Notes: a model not told the origin generated them from the sequence alone. 64,000 bases of DNA from an uncultured Pelagibacteraceae bacterium (GCA_902537665.1 CACBCE010000001.1:1-64000); one strand, 5' to 3'; counted from the stretch's first letter, positions 17,440 to 26,966 are shown. Numbers and translations: made by a program.

Positions 17440-18638
17440 TAGTTTAAATGATCAATGATTTTTTCAACTAACTCGTCTGAAATTTCTGATTTAGATTTAT
17501 ATTTAAGTCTTTCTGTTTTTTTATTTTTATAAAGAATTGATACTTCATTAAAATCTGACTCAAAACCAATTGATTTATTTGATACATCATTTGCAACTAT
17601 CCAGTCACAGTTTTTATCACTTAGTTTTTTACTAGCATAGTTTTCTAAATCATTCGTCTCAGCAGCGAAGCCTACCACAAGTTTTGGTCTTAAGTAATTA
17701 TGTTTGGAGACATAATCAAGAATATCTATATTCATTTCTAATTCTAAACTAATTTCATCTTGTTTTTTTATTTTAATTTTTGAAGTCTCTTTTGACTTAT
17801 AGTCACACACTGCTGCTGAAAATATTGCAACATCAGCTGGTAAACTTTTAAGCGTTGATTGAAACATTTCTTCAGCCGTTTCAACCTTTATCAAATTAAT
17901 ATCATTATTTATTTCTAAATTTGTTGGGCCTGAAATCAAAGTTGTCTCAAAACCTTTTTTTACTAACGATTTAGCAATTTCATATCCTTGTTTACCACTG
18001 GATTTATTAGATATATATCTTACTGGATCAATGTACTCCTTGGTTGGTCCTGCAGTAACGATCGCCTTTAATTTATTTTTTATTTTTAGGTTTTTGAAGT
18101 AAACATTTATCTTATCTATTATCTCCTTCGGTTCTGACATTTTTCCCTCTCCATATTCTCCACATGCCATATCTCCAATTTCAGGACCAATTAATTCATA
18201 GTTGTAGTCCTTAAGTTTTGTTACATTTTGTTTAGTAGACTGATGCTCCCACATTCTTACATTCATAGCAGGAGCAATAAAAATTTTTTTATTTGACGCA
18301 AGAGCAACAGTTGAAGCTAAATCGTCTGAAATTCCATTAGCAAGTTTAGATATTGTATTAGCTGTTGCAGGTGCAATTAAGATGAGGTCTGCCCATCTAG
18401 AAAGACTAATGTGATCCATTTCTGCTTCATTTTCTATACTAAAAAGATCCTGATAAACTTTAGATTGAGACAATGAGGTAATTGAAAGAGGCGTTACAAA
18501 TTCAGCACCACTCTTAGTAAGAATTGTTTTTATACTTACGCCATCTTTTTTTAAAAGCCTGATTAATTCAAGACTTTTATAGGCAGCTATACCTCCACAA
18601 ATTATTAATAAAATTTTTTTATTATCTAAGTTACTCAT
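17439..18638 (-). CDS. coaBC: Bifunctional phosphopantothenoylcysteine synthetase/decarboxylase
   Basis: Two steps of coenzyme A synthesis. The N-terminal flavoprotein CoaC half contains GGIAAYKSLELIRLLKKDG, the active-site His in AEMDHISLSRWADL, and the substrate-clamp ACGEYGEGKMSEP. The C-terminal CoaB half begins at TAGPTKEYIDPVRYISNKSSGKQG. The 399-residue length is normal. It lies 8 bases after ubiB within the ubiE-ubiB-coaBC-dut-moeB operon. Confidence 0.95.
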   Translation of the reverse strand: MSNLDNKKILLIICGGIAAYKSLELIRLLKKDGVSIKTILTKSGAEFVTPLSITSLSQSKVYQDLFSIENEAEMDHISLSRWADLILIAPATANTISKLANGISDDLASTVALASNKKIFIAPAMNVRMWEHQSTKQNVTKLKDYNYELIGPEIGDMACGEYGEGKMSEPKEIIDKINVYFKNLKIKNKLKAIVTAGPTKEYIDPVRYISNKSSGKQGYEIAKSLVKKGFETTLISGPTNLEINNDINLIKVETAEEMFQSTLKSLPADVAIFSAAVCDYKSKETSKIKIKKQDEISLELEMNIDILDYVSKHNYLRPKLVVGFAAETNDLENYASKKLSDKNCDWIVANDVSNKSIGFESDFNEVSILYKNKKTERLKYKSKSEISDELVEKIIDHLN

Positions 18639-18646
18639 CGTATGAA

Positions 18647-20212
18647 TTAAAATACCAATAGACCAAAAATTACAAGGACTAAAAAGCCAATAATAGATTG
18701 ATTTCTAAAAGTGGTCATTTCTGATTTTTTTGTATTCAAAGCGGTATAGGAGTTTGAATTTTGTGGAATTTGTCCACTAGCTAAATATGTTAGAGCTTGA
18801 TTAGCTTTATCCATTATTTCTGGGAATTCTGGTAATCTTTTAATCACTTCAGAGGTACTTTGAATTGTTTCATTAATTGTGTTCATAGGATCTTTTGTAT
18901 CTCTTAACCAATTTTCTAGAACAGGTTTAGATGTAGTCCAAATGTTTGTATTTGGATTTAATTTTCTGGCTACACCCTCCACAACAACCATTGTTTTTTG
19001 GAGCATCAGAAGTTGAGGTTGTGTTTGCATGTTAAATTTTTCTGTAACATCAAATAATTGCTTTAATAATTTTCCACCAGAAATATCTTTAACTGTTTGG
19101 CCAAAAATTGGTTCACCAATTGATCTTAGGGCTTGAGCAAGGTCATCAATTGGAACTTCTTTAGGAACCAGTCCAGCAATTAAGTGCACCTCTGCTACTT
19201 TACGATAATCTCTTTGGATAAAACCAAATAGTATTTCTGCTAAAAATCTTTTACTCATTTTATCAAGTCTGCCCATTATTCCAAAATCAATTGGAACTAT
19301 ATGACCATTATTATCTATAAATATATTTCCTTGATGCATATCAGCATGAAAAAATCCATCTCGTACTGCATGTCTTAGAAAATTTTGAATAATGTCGTTT
19401 GCAATTTTTTCAGTATTTAAATTTCTTTTTTTTAGTTCCTCAGTTTCTCTAATAGAAATTCCATCAACCCAATCTAATGTCATTACATTTTCGCTTGTAT
19501 AATTCCAATAAATTTCAGGAACTCTAAATCCAACATCATTTTTAGTGTTTTCAGCGTATTCATTAGCTGCAGCTGCTTCGAATCTTAAATCCATTTCTAA
19601 ATTTGTTATTTCTTTAAGTAAAAAAACTACCTCTACCAACTTTAATCTTTTTGTTTTTTTAATAAATGACTCCACTAAAAAAGCAAAAAGCATAATTGCA
19701 TCAATCTCATCATTAAAAATTTTTTTTATGTCTGGGCGTAAAATCTTTATTGCAACATCCTTGATAGTCCCATTATCGTTGATTTGAGCCTTATGAACTT
19801 GAGCTATAGAGGCTGCTGCAACCGGCTCACTTAAATTGATAATTGAGTTATATGTCTCATTTCCTAAATCATTTTTTATGATTTCTTTAGCTCGTATAAG
19901 TGAAAAAGGTGGCAACTTATCCTGAAGATTTTCAAGTTGTTTGGAGAGGCTTTCTCCAATTATGTCTGGTCGCGTAGCTAAGAATTGCCCCAGTTTTATA
20001 AAAGTTGTACCCATAGACTCTAAGGAGTCTGCTAAGCTCTCGCCTTCACTTTTATCAATTTTTTTTTTTTTAGGTGTAAAAGATATTGATAAAAATTTAA
20101 ATAGCAATGTGATTGCTAATGGCGGCTTTTGAAATTTTGAGATTATCTCTAAGATATTTGAATTAGCTATTTTTCGTCCAAGTTTAAATAAAGTAATAAA
20201 TTTTTTTATCAT
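18647..20212 (-). CDS. ubiB: Ubiquinone biosynthesis protein kinase-like UbiB
   Basis: Atypical ADCK/UbiB-family ATPase required for ubiquinone synthesis and acting at the membrane. The ORF track start at 20224 gives MESLMIKKF; I prefer the internal ATG at 20212 (521 aa). It shares a base with the ubiE stop (TAATG) and yields MIKKFITLFKLGRK, the family N-terminus. Visible motifs are the KxGQ signature (FIKLGQFLATRPD), the Ala-rich loop PVAAASIAQVHKAQ, HADMHQGNIF and PIDFGIMGRL. A C-terminal membrane helix is present (SIIGFLVLVIFGLLVF). Confidence 0.94.
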   Translation of the reverse strand: MIKKFITLFKLGRKIANSNILEIISKFQKPPLAITLLFKFLSISFTPKKKKIDKSEGESLADSLESMGTTFIKLGQFLATRPDIIGESLSKQLENLQDKLPPFSLIRAKEIIKNDLGNETYNSIINLSEPVAAASIAQVHKAQINDNGTIKDVAIKILRPDIKKIFNDEIDAIMLFAFLVESFIKKTKRLKLVEVVFLLKEITNLEMDLRFEAAAANEYAENTKNDVGFRVPEIYWNYTSENVMTLDWVDGISIRETEELKKRNLNTEKIANDIIQNFLRHAVRDGFFHADMHQGNIFIDNNGHIVPIDFGIMGRLDKMSKRFLAEILFGFIQRDYRKVAEVHLIAGLVPKEVPIDDLAQALRSIGEPIFGQTVKDISGGKLLKQLFDVTEKFNMQTQPQLLMLQKTMVVVEGVARKLNPNTNIWTTSKPVLENWLRDTKDPMNTINETIQSTSEVIKRLPEFPEIMDKANQALTYLASGQIPQNSNSYTALNTKKSEMTTFRNQSIIGFLVLVIFGLLVF

Positions 20213-20916
20213 TAAACTTTCCAACCACTATGTATAGATATTATTCCATTAGAGAAATTCCTATAATTGCATTTTTGAAATTTATTCATTTTCATATATT
20301 CTAAAAGCTCTTCTTGATTGACAAAATTATCAATACTTTCAACAAGATAATCATATGGTTCTCTTTGTCCAACAACGTATTTTCCAATTAAAGGAATTAA
20401 TTTTGAATATTTTTTGTAGATAAATTCCAAGTTTTTATTTTGTATTTTGGAAAATTCTAAACAAAAAAATCTTCCACCTTTTTTTAAAACTCTATATGCC
20501 TCTGATAGGGATCTATTTAAATCTTTAGTATTTCTTAGTCCAAAACTAATTGTATAAAAATCAAATGTATTATTTTCAATGGGAAGTTTTTCTGCGCTAG
20601 AGATTATCCACTTTACATTTTTGTAATTTTTGAGCTTTTCTTTTCCTTTGGCCACCATTCCTTTATTTGGATCAATACAAATAATATGATTATTAATATC
20701 TGTGTTATCTAAATAAAGTTTTCCTATATCTCCAGTACCACAAGCAACATCAACCAAGCTTTTATTTTTTGATGGCCCCATCATATTAATTAAATTTTTT
20801 TTCCAAAGCCTATGTATTCCTAATGACATAAAATCATTCATTAAATCATATTTATCAAAAACTTGATCAAATACGCCTTGAACTAGTCCTTTTTTATTTT
20901 GAAGATATTGTTGCAT
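20212..20916 (-). CDS. ubiE: Ubiquinone/menaquinone C-methyltransferase UbiE
   Basis: SAM-dependent C-methylation of the quinone ring. The 234-residue class I methyltransferase has FDKYDLMNDFMSLGIHRLWK, the SAM-binding VDVACGTGDIGKLYL, and the UbiE signature SFGLRNTKDLNRSLSEAYRVLKKGGRF. Length is normal. It is first in the operon with ubiB and divergent from mutM over 33 bases of pure AT-rich sequence, so both promoters must overlap. With coq7 elsewhere in the window, this supports an aerobic ubiquinone pathway. Confidence 0.96.
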   Translation of the reverse strand: MQQYLQNKKGLVQGVFDQVFDKYDLMNDFMSLGIHRLWKKNLINMMGPSKNKSLVDVACGTGDIGKLYLDNTDINNHIICIDPNKGMVAKGKEKLKNYKNVKWIISSAEKLPIENNTFDFYTISFGLRNTKDLNRSLSEAYRVLKKGGRFFCLEFSKIQNKNLEFIYKKYSKLIPLIGKYVVGQREPYDYLVESIDNFVNQEELLEYMKMNKFQKCNYRNFSNGIISIHSGWKV

Positions 20917-20949
20917 TTTTAAATAATTATTTATTTAATATAATAGTAA

Positions 20950-21813
20950 ATGCCAGAATTACCAGAAGTAGAAATAGTCCGACAATCTTTATTAAAAAAT
21001 ATAAAAGGTAAAAAAATCAACAAAGTTTTGGTTAGAAACAGAAACTTAAGATTTAAATTGGAAAATTCTTTCGAAAAGAAGCTCAAAAATAAATTCATTT
21101 TAAATATTAAAAGATTCTCAAAATATTTGATTATTGAGCTGGAAAATAAAAGTTTTTGTATAGTTCATTTAGGAATGTCAGGAACAATTCATATTCTTAA
21201 AAAAAGAAGAGACAATCTTCCAACCAATACCAGTTTCTATAATTCACCAAATTTGCCTAAAAATCACAACCACGTTGAACTTTTCTTTAAGAACATGAAG
21301 TTAATTTATAATGATCCAAGAAGATTTGGTTACTTTCAGTTTTTAAATAATTTTAACAGTTTAAAAAAAAAGTTTAAAAATTTTGGTCCAGAACCTTTTG
21401 ATAAAAAATTTAATTCAAAGTATCTAATCAATTATTTTAAAAAAAAGGACAAGAATATAAAAAATTTTTTATTAGATCAAAATTTTGTATCTGGAATTGG
21501 AAATATATATGCAAGCGAAATTTTATATTTATCAAAAATTAATCCTTCGCTACCAGCTAAATATCTGAAAAAAAATCAATGCAAAAATATAGTTATAAAC
21601 TCAAGAAAAATTTTAAAAAATGCTATAAAAAAAGGTGGATCAACCATAAGAGATTTTAAAAATATTAAAGGTGATCAAGGTAATTTTCAAAAAGAGTTCA
21701 AGGTTTATGGTAGAGATAAACAAAATTGTAAAAGATTTAGTTGTTCGGGAACAATTAATAAAATAACTCAATCAAATAGATCAACATTCTGGTGTGAAAT
21801 ATGTCAAAAATGA
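20950..21813 (+). CDS. mutM: Formamidopyrimidine-DNA glycosylase
   Basis: Base-excision repair enzyme removing 8-oxoguanine. It starts MPELPEVEIVRQSL, so the catalytic Pro1 and Glu2 are present after Met removal. It has VHLGMSGTIHIL, DPRRFGYFQF, NFVSGIGNIYASEILY and a C-terminal zinc finger with Cys pairs (NCKRFSC and WCEICQK). The first finger pair is spaced CX4C rather than the usual CX2C, a small variation. It is 287 residues long and divergent from ubiE. Confidence 0.95.
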   Translation: MPELPEVEIVRQSLLKNIKGKKINKVLVRNRNLRFKLENSFEKKLKNKFILNIKRFSKYLIIELENKSFCIVHLGMSGTIHILKKRRDNLPTNTSFYNSPNLPKNHNHVELFFKNMKLIYNDPRRFGYFQFLNNFNSLKKKFKNFGPEPFDKKFNSKYLINYFKKKDKNIKNFLLDQNFVSGIGNIYASEILYLSKINPSLPAKYLKKNQCKNIVINSRKILKNAIKKGGSTIRDFKNIKGDQGNFQKEFKVYGRDKQNCKRFSCSGTINKITQSNRSTFWCEICQK

Positions 21814-21864
21814 TAAATATAACATTGACCAGGCCTATTTAAGCAGTTATACCCCTGCAAAATT

Positions 21865-22125
21865 ATGGCCAATACAAAATCAGCAATAAAAAGAATAAGA
21901 CGAATATCAAAGCAAACAGTGGTCAACAAAGCCAGAAAAAGTAGATATAAAAATGCGTTAAAAAAAATGAACGTACTGATAGAAAATAAAAACAAAACAG
22001 AGGCATTAAAATTCTTACCCAAGTTGAATTCTGAACTAATGAAAGTTGCAAAAACCGGAATTGTAAAAAAACAAAATGCTTCAAGAAATGTTTCTAGAAT
22101 AACAAGAAAAATCGCCTCATTGTAG
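21865..22125 (+). CDS. rpsT: 30S ribosomal protein S20
   Basis: Small-subunit protein binding the 16S 5' and 3' domains. The 86-residue product begins MANTKSAIKRIRR and ends NASRNVSRITRKIASL, matching S20 throughout. The start is preceded by GCAAAATT rather than a Shine-Dalgarno sequence, the same eight bases that precede rpmI. mutM lies 51 bases upstream and dnaA 277 bases downstream; rpsT next to dnaA is common in alphaproteobacteria. Confidence 0.95.
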   Translation: MANTKSAIKRIRRISKQTVVNKARKSRYKNALKKMNVLIENKNKTEALKFLPKLNSELMKVAKTGIVKKQNASRNVSRITRKIASL

Positions 22126-22402
22126 TTGCTCTATACCTCAAGTTGATTCAACTCAAAGCATACGCATCATATATAAGGTATGTACTTTAATTTACAATAT
22201 TTAGAATTGGTAAAAAAATAATATATTTTATTCAATTGTAAATTTTATTTTTTTTTTGATGCATAAAAATTCTTTTTGTCAAAGAAATTTTTAAAAAAAA
22301 ATTTTTACACAATCATAGATTTTATTTTTTTTTACCAAATAGAAATAATTTGTTGCAATAATTTTATTATAGATCTAACTGGAGTCTCCCCAAAAAAAAA
22401 GA
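22126..22402. other. AT-rich rpsT-dnaA intergenic region with long inverted repeat
   Basis: No gene is seen in this 277-base gap, one of the largest non-coding spacers here. It contains a perfect 10-bp inverted repeat AATTTACAAT (22189-22198) and ATTGTAAATT (22235-22244) separated by 36 bases. A shorter palindrome AGTTG-ATT-CAACT lies just after rpsT (22141-22153), and there are several runs of A or T. The only DnaA-box-like match is TTTTACACA (22303-22311), 7 of 9 to TTATCCACA. It must hold the dnaA promoter. A role as replication origin is possible but not supported by box clusters. Confidence 0.5.
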
Positions 22403-23809
22403 ATGATTAACACATTTACTAATAAAAACTTAGAAACATTAAGTTTAGATTGGGAAATTATTCAGTCTGAATTGAGATTAAAATTAGGTACAGAAGTTTA
22501 TGAAAGCTGGATTAAAAAAATCAACTTAGTAGAAGAATATGATAATTATATTTTGTTGTCTGTACCAACTAGATTTATTAGAGATTGGATTACATCTAGG
22601 TATTTAGATCAAATATTACAAAATATAAAAAAACATAAAAAAGAAATTATAAGGATAGAATTTAAGATTATCGAAAATAGAGATAAAAAATCTGAAACTT
22701 CAATTGATCTAAGCCAAACAGTTAAAGATGAAAAAGTTTCTTTTATAAAAGATACTCATCTTCAATATACTCGAATAGATCCTAATAAAAGATTTGAAAA
22801 TTTCTTAACTGGGTCGAGTAACAAAATAGCATTTGAAGCTTCATTAAAAGTTTCTGAAAATTTTTCATATTATAATCCACTTTATATCTATGGAGGTGTA
22901 GGACTTGGTAAAACACACTTATTAAATTCTATTGGTCATGAAATGAACAAAAATAAAAAAGTTATGTTTATTTCTGCTGAACGTTTTATGTACCAATTTG
23001 TTAAGTCAATTAAATCTAATGATATGGTTAAATTTAAAGAATATTTCAGAAATACAGATGTATTATTAATAGATGATATTCAATTTATGAATGGAAAAGA
23101 GGCTATGCAAGAAGAGTTTTTTCACACTTTCAATGCACTTTTAGAAAAAGGGTCACAAATAATTGTTTCTGCAGATAGACCTCCAAATAAGTTATCGAGA
23201 ATACAAGAAAGGATTAAATCTCGCTTCTCTGGAGGGTTGGTAGTTGATATTCAAAAACCTGAATACGATCTTAGAAAAAAAATTTTAAATCATAAAATTA
23301 ATGAATTAACTACTTTGTATTCAGAGAAATTAAATATTTCGGATGAAATTCAAGATCTTATAAGCACAAAAATAAAAACAAATATTAGAGAATTAATTGG
23401 AGCAATAAATCGTATTGCATCCTTTTCAAGAATTTATAATAAATTGCCAAGTTTAGCCGAAACAAAAGTTGTTTTAAAAGACTTGCTAAACTTGAGTGAA
23501 AATAGTGTGAATATTGATATAATTCAAACAGTTGTTTGTAAATTTTTTAAAATCAGTAAAAATGAAATGTTATCCTCAAGAAGATCTAGATATTTAGTTA
23601 GACCGAGACAAACAGCAATATATTTAACTAAAATTTTAACTACAAAATCTTTACCTGAGATAGGACGGGAATTTTCTAATAGAGATCATACGACAATAAT
23701 CCATTCTGTAAAAACTATTGAAAAGTTAAAGGAAAATAATCCTGAGATGAATGATAACATTAATAAATTAAAAAATATAATTTTATATAACAAGCAAGAT
23801 GAAATTTAA
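22403..23809 (+). CDS. dnaA: Chromosomal replication initiator DnaA
   Basis: AAA+ ATPase that melts the origin. The 468-residue protein has an N-terminal domain I (SLDWEIIQSELRLKLGTEVYESWI), a short linker, the AAA+ core with Walker A YGGVGLGKTHLL and Walker B VLLIDDIQF, and the DNA-binding domain with the signature SNRDHTTIIHSVKTIEK. Length is typical. The start is preceded by a run of nine A; GGAG lies too far upstream to be a normal ribosome site. Its stop overlaps the dnaN start by 11 bases. Confidence 0.97.
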   Translation: MINTFTNKNLETLSLDWEIIQSELRLKLGTEVYESWIKKINLVEEYDNYILLSVPTRFIRDWITSRYLDQILQNIKKHKKEIIRIEFKIIENRDKKSETSIDLSQTVKDEKVSFIKDTHLQYTRIDPNKRFENFLTGSSNKIAFEASLKVSENFSYYNPLYIYGGVGLGKTHLLNSIGHEMNKNKKVMFISAERFMYQFVKSIKSNDMVKFKEYFRNTDVLLIDDIQFMNGKEAMQEEFFHTFNALLEKGSQIIVSADRPPNKLSRIQERIKSRFSGGLVVDIQKPEYDLRKKILNHKINELTTLYSEKLNISDEIQDLISTKIKTNIRELIGAINRIASFSRIYNKLPSLAETKVVLKDLLNLSENSVNIDIIQTVVCKFFKISKNEMLSSRRSRYLVRPRQTAIYLTKILTTKSLPEIGREFSNRDHTTIIHSVKTIEKLKENNPEMNDNINKLKNIILYNKQDEI

Positions 23810-24911
23810 TGTTAATCAAAAAGATCTTCAAGAGGCATTAAGTTACTGCCAGGGAGTTATTGAGAAAAGAAGCACTCTTCCTATATTATCAAATGTTTTA
23901 TTGGACGCAGGAAATTCAAAATTAATAATAACTGCAACAGATTTGGATTTGATATTTGTTCATCAAATAAATAACGTTGAGATTTTAGAAAATGGTAAAA
24001 CAACCACAACTTCATCTATAATGTTTGATATTGTGAGAAAATTTTCCTCTGACAAAAAGATAAATTTAACAATGAATAATGATAGTAAACTTCAATTAGA
24101 GTCTGATAAATCAATATTTAATTTAAATTGTATTAGTTCATCAGAGTTTCCCTTAACGGATGAAAATTTTAATCAAAATGAGTTCATAATTAATTCAAAA
24201 GATTTTTTAAAACTTTTAAACAAATGTAAATTTTCAATATCAAGTGATGAAACCAGACATTACTTGAGTGGAATATACTTTCATCAAACAGAGGTTGAAG
24301 ACAAAATTTACCTTACTGCCGTGGCGACTGATAGTCATAGAATGTCTATTTCAAAAATAAGATTAAACGAAAAAATAAACTTTGATCCAATCATTTTGCC
24401 AAAAAAAACTATTTATCAACTTTGTAATTTACTTGAAAATTATGATGGAGATCTAAAAATATCAAATCTGAAATCAAAAATTAAATTTGAGTTAAGCAAT
24501 AGCATCTTAATTTCAAAGTTAATTGATGGAAAATTTCCAAACTACATTCAAGTAATTCCAAAAAATAATCAAAAAAAAATGGAAACAGATCTTAAAGTGT
24601 TTTTAGGATCTATAGATAGAGTAGCTTCGGTCTCACTTGATAAAAAAGATGGTGTAAAATTTCAATTATCTAAGGATAATCTAAATCTCTCAGTTAACAA
24701 TACTAACTCTGGAGATGGTAAAGAGACATTGAATGTTAAATTTGATCATGATTTAGAAATTAGTTTTAATTCAAGATATTTAATTGATGTTGCATCCCAG
24801 CTTGAAGGAGAAAAAATAGAGCTATATTTTAACGATACTGGATCCCCAGCACTAATAAAGGATCCAAGCGATTTTGATAGTATTTATGTTGTAATGCCGA
24901 TGAAAGGTTAA
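23799..24911 (+). CDS. dnaN: DNA polymerase III beta subunit (sliding clamp)
   Basis: Ring-shaped processivity clamp for DNA polymerase III. The 370-residue protein begins MKFNVNQKDLQEALSYCQGVIEKRSTLPILSNVLL and ends in the conserved DPSDFDSIYVVMPMKG. It has three similar domains by length and motif spacing. The start lies 11 bases inside dnaA, so translation is coupled. It converges with plsC, overlapping it by 4 bases. recF does not follow here. Confidence 0.96.
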   Translation: MKFNVNQKDLQEALSYCQGVIEKRSTLPILSNVLLDAGNSKLIITATDLDLIFVHQINNVEILENGKTTTTSSIMFDIVRKFSSDKKINLTMNNDSKLQLESDKSIFNLNCISSSEFPLTDENFNQNEFIINSKDFLKLLNKCKFSISSDETRHYLSGIYFHQTEVEDKIYLTAVATDSHRMSISKIRLNEKINFDPIILPKKTIYQLCNLLENYDGDLKISNLKSKIKFELSNSILISKLIDGKFPNYIQVIPKNNQKKMETDLKVFLGSIDRVASVSLDKKDGVKFQLSKDNLNLSVNNTNSGDGKETLNVKFDHDLEISFNSRYLIDVASQLEGEKIELYFNDTGSPALIKDPSDFDSIYVVMPMKG

Positions 24912-25609
24912 TTTATAAGATCTAATTCTGAGTAAATTCTATTTTCTAAAGTTTTAAGAAATTCCTCTTTTTCTACGTTTTTATTTATCTTAGGCATGAT
25001 TGATACTGTAATAATTTTATTATAACCTTTTTTTCCTAATTTAGGCCAAACATGTCCTGAGTTTATTGCAATAGGTTGACATGCAATATTAAGTTTCTCA
25101 TAAATTCTAGATACTCCTTTTTTAAAAGGCGGCCTCTCATATGGCAAAACTCTAGTTCCTTGAGGAAAAATTATTAGAGGTCTGTTCGAACTTTTAACTA
25201 CATTTAAAATTTCATCATAAAAGCCAAGATTATCTTTTGTAATCTGCCCTCTCTTTATTGATATAGAACCAATTTTTTTTAGATACCATCCAAATATAGG
25301 TATTAGTAATAATTCTCTCTTGAGGATAAATACTGGTGAGTTAAATAAAGTTTGAAGAAAAAAAGTTTCAAACATTGATTGATGTGTCGCAGCTATAAAA
25401 AATTTTTCGTTTTTAATAATATTTTCATTTCCTTTTATTATAATTTTTGTTGAGAGAAAAAATTTTAAGCAAAAAACGGTCCAGTGACCCATTAACTTGC
25501 CACCATATAAAACTACTTTTTTTGGTAAGATAAATGAGGGTAAAAAAAATATTAAAATAATAATAATCCCAGTAAAAAAAAATGATGAAAATAAAAAGTT
25601 TCTTAACAT
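24908..25609 (-). CDS. plsC: 1-acyl-sn-glycerol-3-phosphate acyltransferase family protein
   Basis: Adds the second acyl chain in phosphatidic acid synthesis. The 233-residue protein has an N-terminal membrane segment, the catalytic block HQSMFETFF (HX4E in place of the canonical HX4D), GSISIKRGQ, and FPQGTRVLPYE corresponding to the FPEGTR substrate block. The Glu and Gln substitutions are common in alphaproteobacterial homologues as I recall, so activity is likely retained. It lies 11 bases after lysA as the last gene of argH-lptM-lysA-plsC. Confidence 0.85.
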   Translation of the reverse strand: MLRNFLFSSFFFTGIIIILIFFLPSFILPKKVVLYGGKLMGHWTVFCLKFFLSTKIIIKGNENIIKNEKFFIAATHQSMFETFFLQTLFNSPVFILKRELLLIPIFGWYLKKIGSISIKRGQITKDNLGFYDEILNVVKSSNRPLIIFPQGTRVLPYERPPFKKGVSRIYEKLNIACQPIAINSGHVWPKLGKKGYNKIITVSIMPKINKNVEKEEFLKTLENRIYSELDLIN

Positions 25610-25620
25610 TTTATCAAAAG

Positions 25621-26835
25621 CTAGATTATTTCTGTGTGCTTTTGTCTTTTTCTAATTACACTAATTTTTGAACCTTTAATTAATAATTCTATTGATTTAG
25701 GTCTAAGATTGTAATTAGAGCTTAACGACATACCATAAGCACCAACATCACATATAGCTATTAAATCTTTTTCTTCTAATTTTTGAAATTTTTTTAAGGT
25801 TATAAATTTATCGGTGCTTTCACAAATTGGACCAACAAACTCATAAGTTTTATTTGACATCTTGTTAGATTTTATTACTGGCAATGTTCTATGAAATGCT
25901 CCATATAGTGCGGGTCTCATTAAATCATTCATAGCAGCATCTAAAATTATAAATTTCTTTCTACCGCTATCTTTAATATAAATGACTCTACTTATTAGTA
26001 TACCGGTGTTGCCAATTATAGATCTACCTGGTTCGAATATAATTTTTACTTTATGTTTTTTAAGAAAATTGTTTATTGCGGAGTTGTACTTTTTGTAATT
26101 AAGTGTCTTATTTCTATTAGAATAGCTAATACCCATACCTCCACCTAAATCTACAAATTCAAATTGATGATTAGTTTTATCTAAGATAAAGCTAACAGCT
26201 TTAAGCATTTTTCCATAAGGCTTATGATCTAAAATTTGACTCCCTATATGAACACTTAAACATTTTAAGTCTATATTTTTTGAATTTTTACAAAAATCTA
26301 CAATTTTATGAAATGTATTTTTATTTACTCCAAATTTGTTCTCTTTTTTTCCAGTGGAAATTTGATTAAGTGTTTTTGCGTCTGTGTTAGGATTAAGTCT
26401 AATTCCAACTCTAACTTTTTTATTTTTTAATTTAGCAATTCTACTAATTTCAATTATTTCACTCAATGACTCAGCATTAATAAGCAGTATTTTTTTATTT
26501 ATTGCAAAATTTAATTCACTAGAAGTTTTCCCAACTCCAGAAAATACTATTTTATTTGGTTTAATTCCTGCTTTTAACGCTATCATAAGTTCACCTAAAG
26601 AAACTACATCAGCCCCTAAACCAAATTTTTTAATTTCTCTAATTAAATTAACATTGGTATTAGATTTAACTGCAAAACAAATTAAAGGTGAAAAAGATTT
26701 AAAATTTTGTTTAAATCTATTTACATTTTCTTTTAATTTTGAATATGAATAACAATAAAAAGGTGTTCCAAATTTTTTGGCTATTCGTTGAAAATTGACT
26801 TTCTCTACTGTCAGTTTTTTGTTTATATATTTCAT
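25621..26835 (-). CDS. lysA: Diaminopimelate decarboxylase
   Basis: Last step of lysine synthesis, decarboxylating meso-diaminopimelate with PLP. The 404-residue alanine-racemase-fold protein has the PLP lysine in FAVKSNTNVNLI, GADVVSLGELMIALKAG, a glycine loop LGGGMGISY, EPGRSIIGNTG, and GPICESTDKF near the C-terminus providing the cross-subunit Cys. Its ATG overlaps the stop of the small lipoprotein gene lptM (ATGA), giving argH-lptM-lysA, a conserved order. Confidence 0.95.
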   Translation of the reverse strand: MKYINKKLTVEKVNFQRIAKKFGTPFYCYSYSKLKENVNRFKQNFKSFSPLICFAVKSNTNVNLIREIKKFGLGADVVSLGELMIALKAGIKPNKIVFSGVGKTSSELNFAINKKILLINAESLSEIIEISRIAKLKNKKVRVGIRLNPNTDAKTLNQISTGKKENKFGVNKNTFHKIVDFCKNSKNIDLKCLSVHIGSQILDHKPYGKMLKAVSFILDKTNHQFEFVDLGGGMGISYSNRNKTLNYKKYNSAINNFLKKHKVKIIFEPGRSIIGNTGILISRVIYIKDSGRKKFIILDAAMNDLMRPALYGAFHRTLPVIKSNKMSNKTYEFVGPICESTDKFITLKKFQKLEEKDLIAICDVGAYGMSLSSNYNLRPKSIELLIKGSKISVIRKRQKHTEII

Positions 26836-26966
26836 GAAACTTTGTTAATTAAAATTGTTGATACTTTAATTTCTTTAATTGACGATTTATATTCAGGATC
26901 ACCTTTCTTTCCACAAGAAACTAAAATACAGCAAACTAAAATAACAAATGTAATTTTTTTAATCAT
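26832..26966 (-). CDS. lptM: LptM/YifL-like small lipoprotein
   Basis: A 44-codon ORF below the track cutoff, linked by ATGA overlaps to argH on one side and lysA on the other. The product begins MIKKITFVILVCCILVSCGK: a short signal peptide, a lipobox ending in Cys18, then GKKGDPEY, which matches the CGxKGPLY-type motif of the LptM (YifL) lipoprotein family. That family is known to sit between argH and lysA in proteobacteria and, in E. coli, to aid maturation of the LPS translocon LptD. Size, lipobox, motif and overlaps make this a real gene. Confidence 0.85.
   Translation of the reverse strand: MIKKITFVILVCCILVSCGKKGDPEYKSSIKEIKVSTILINKVS

Noticed and set aside
22126-22402. Confident oriC call upstream of dnaA
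   Set aside because: Only one weak DnaA-box-like match (7 of 9); no cluster of boxes. Origin position needs whole-genome skew.
26384-26752. 122-aa plus-strand ORF over lysA
   Set aside because: Shadow ORF antisense to a complete, motif-bearing LysA.
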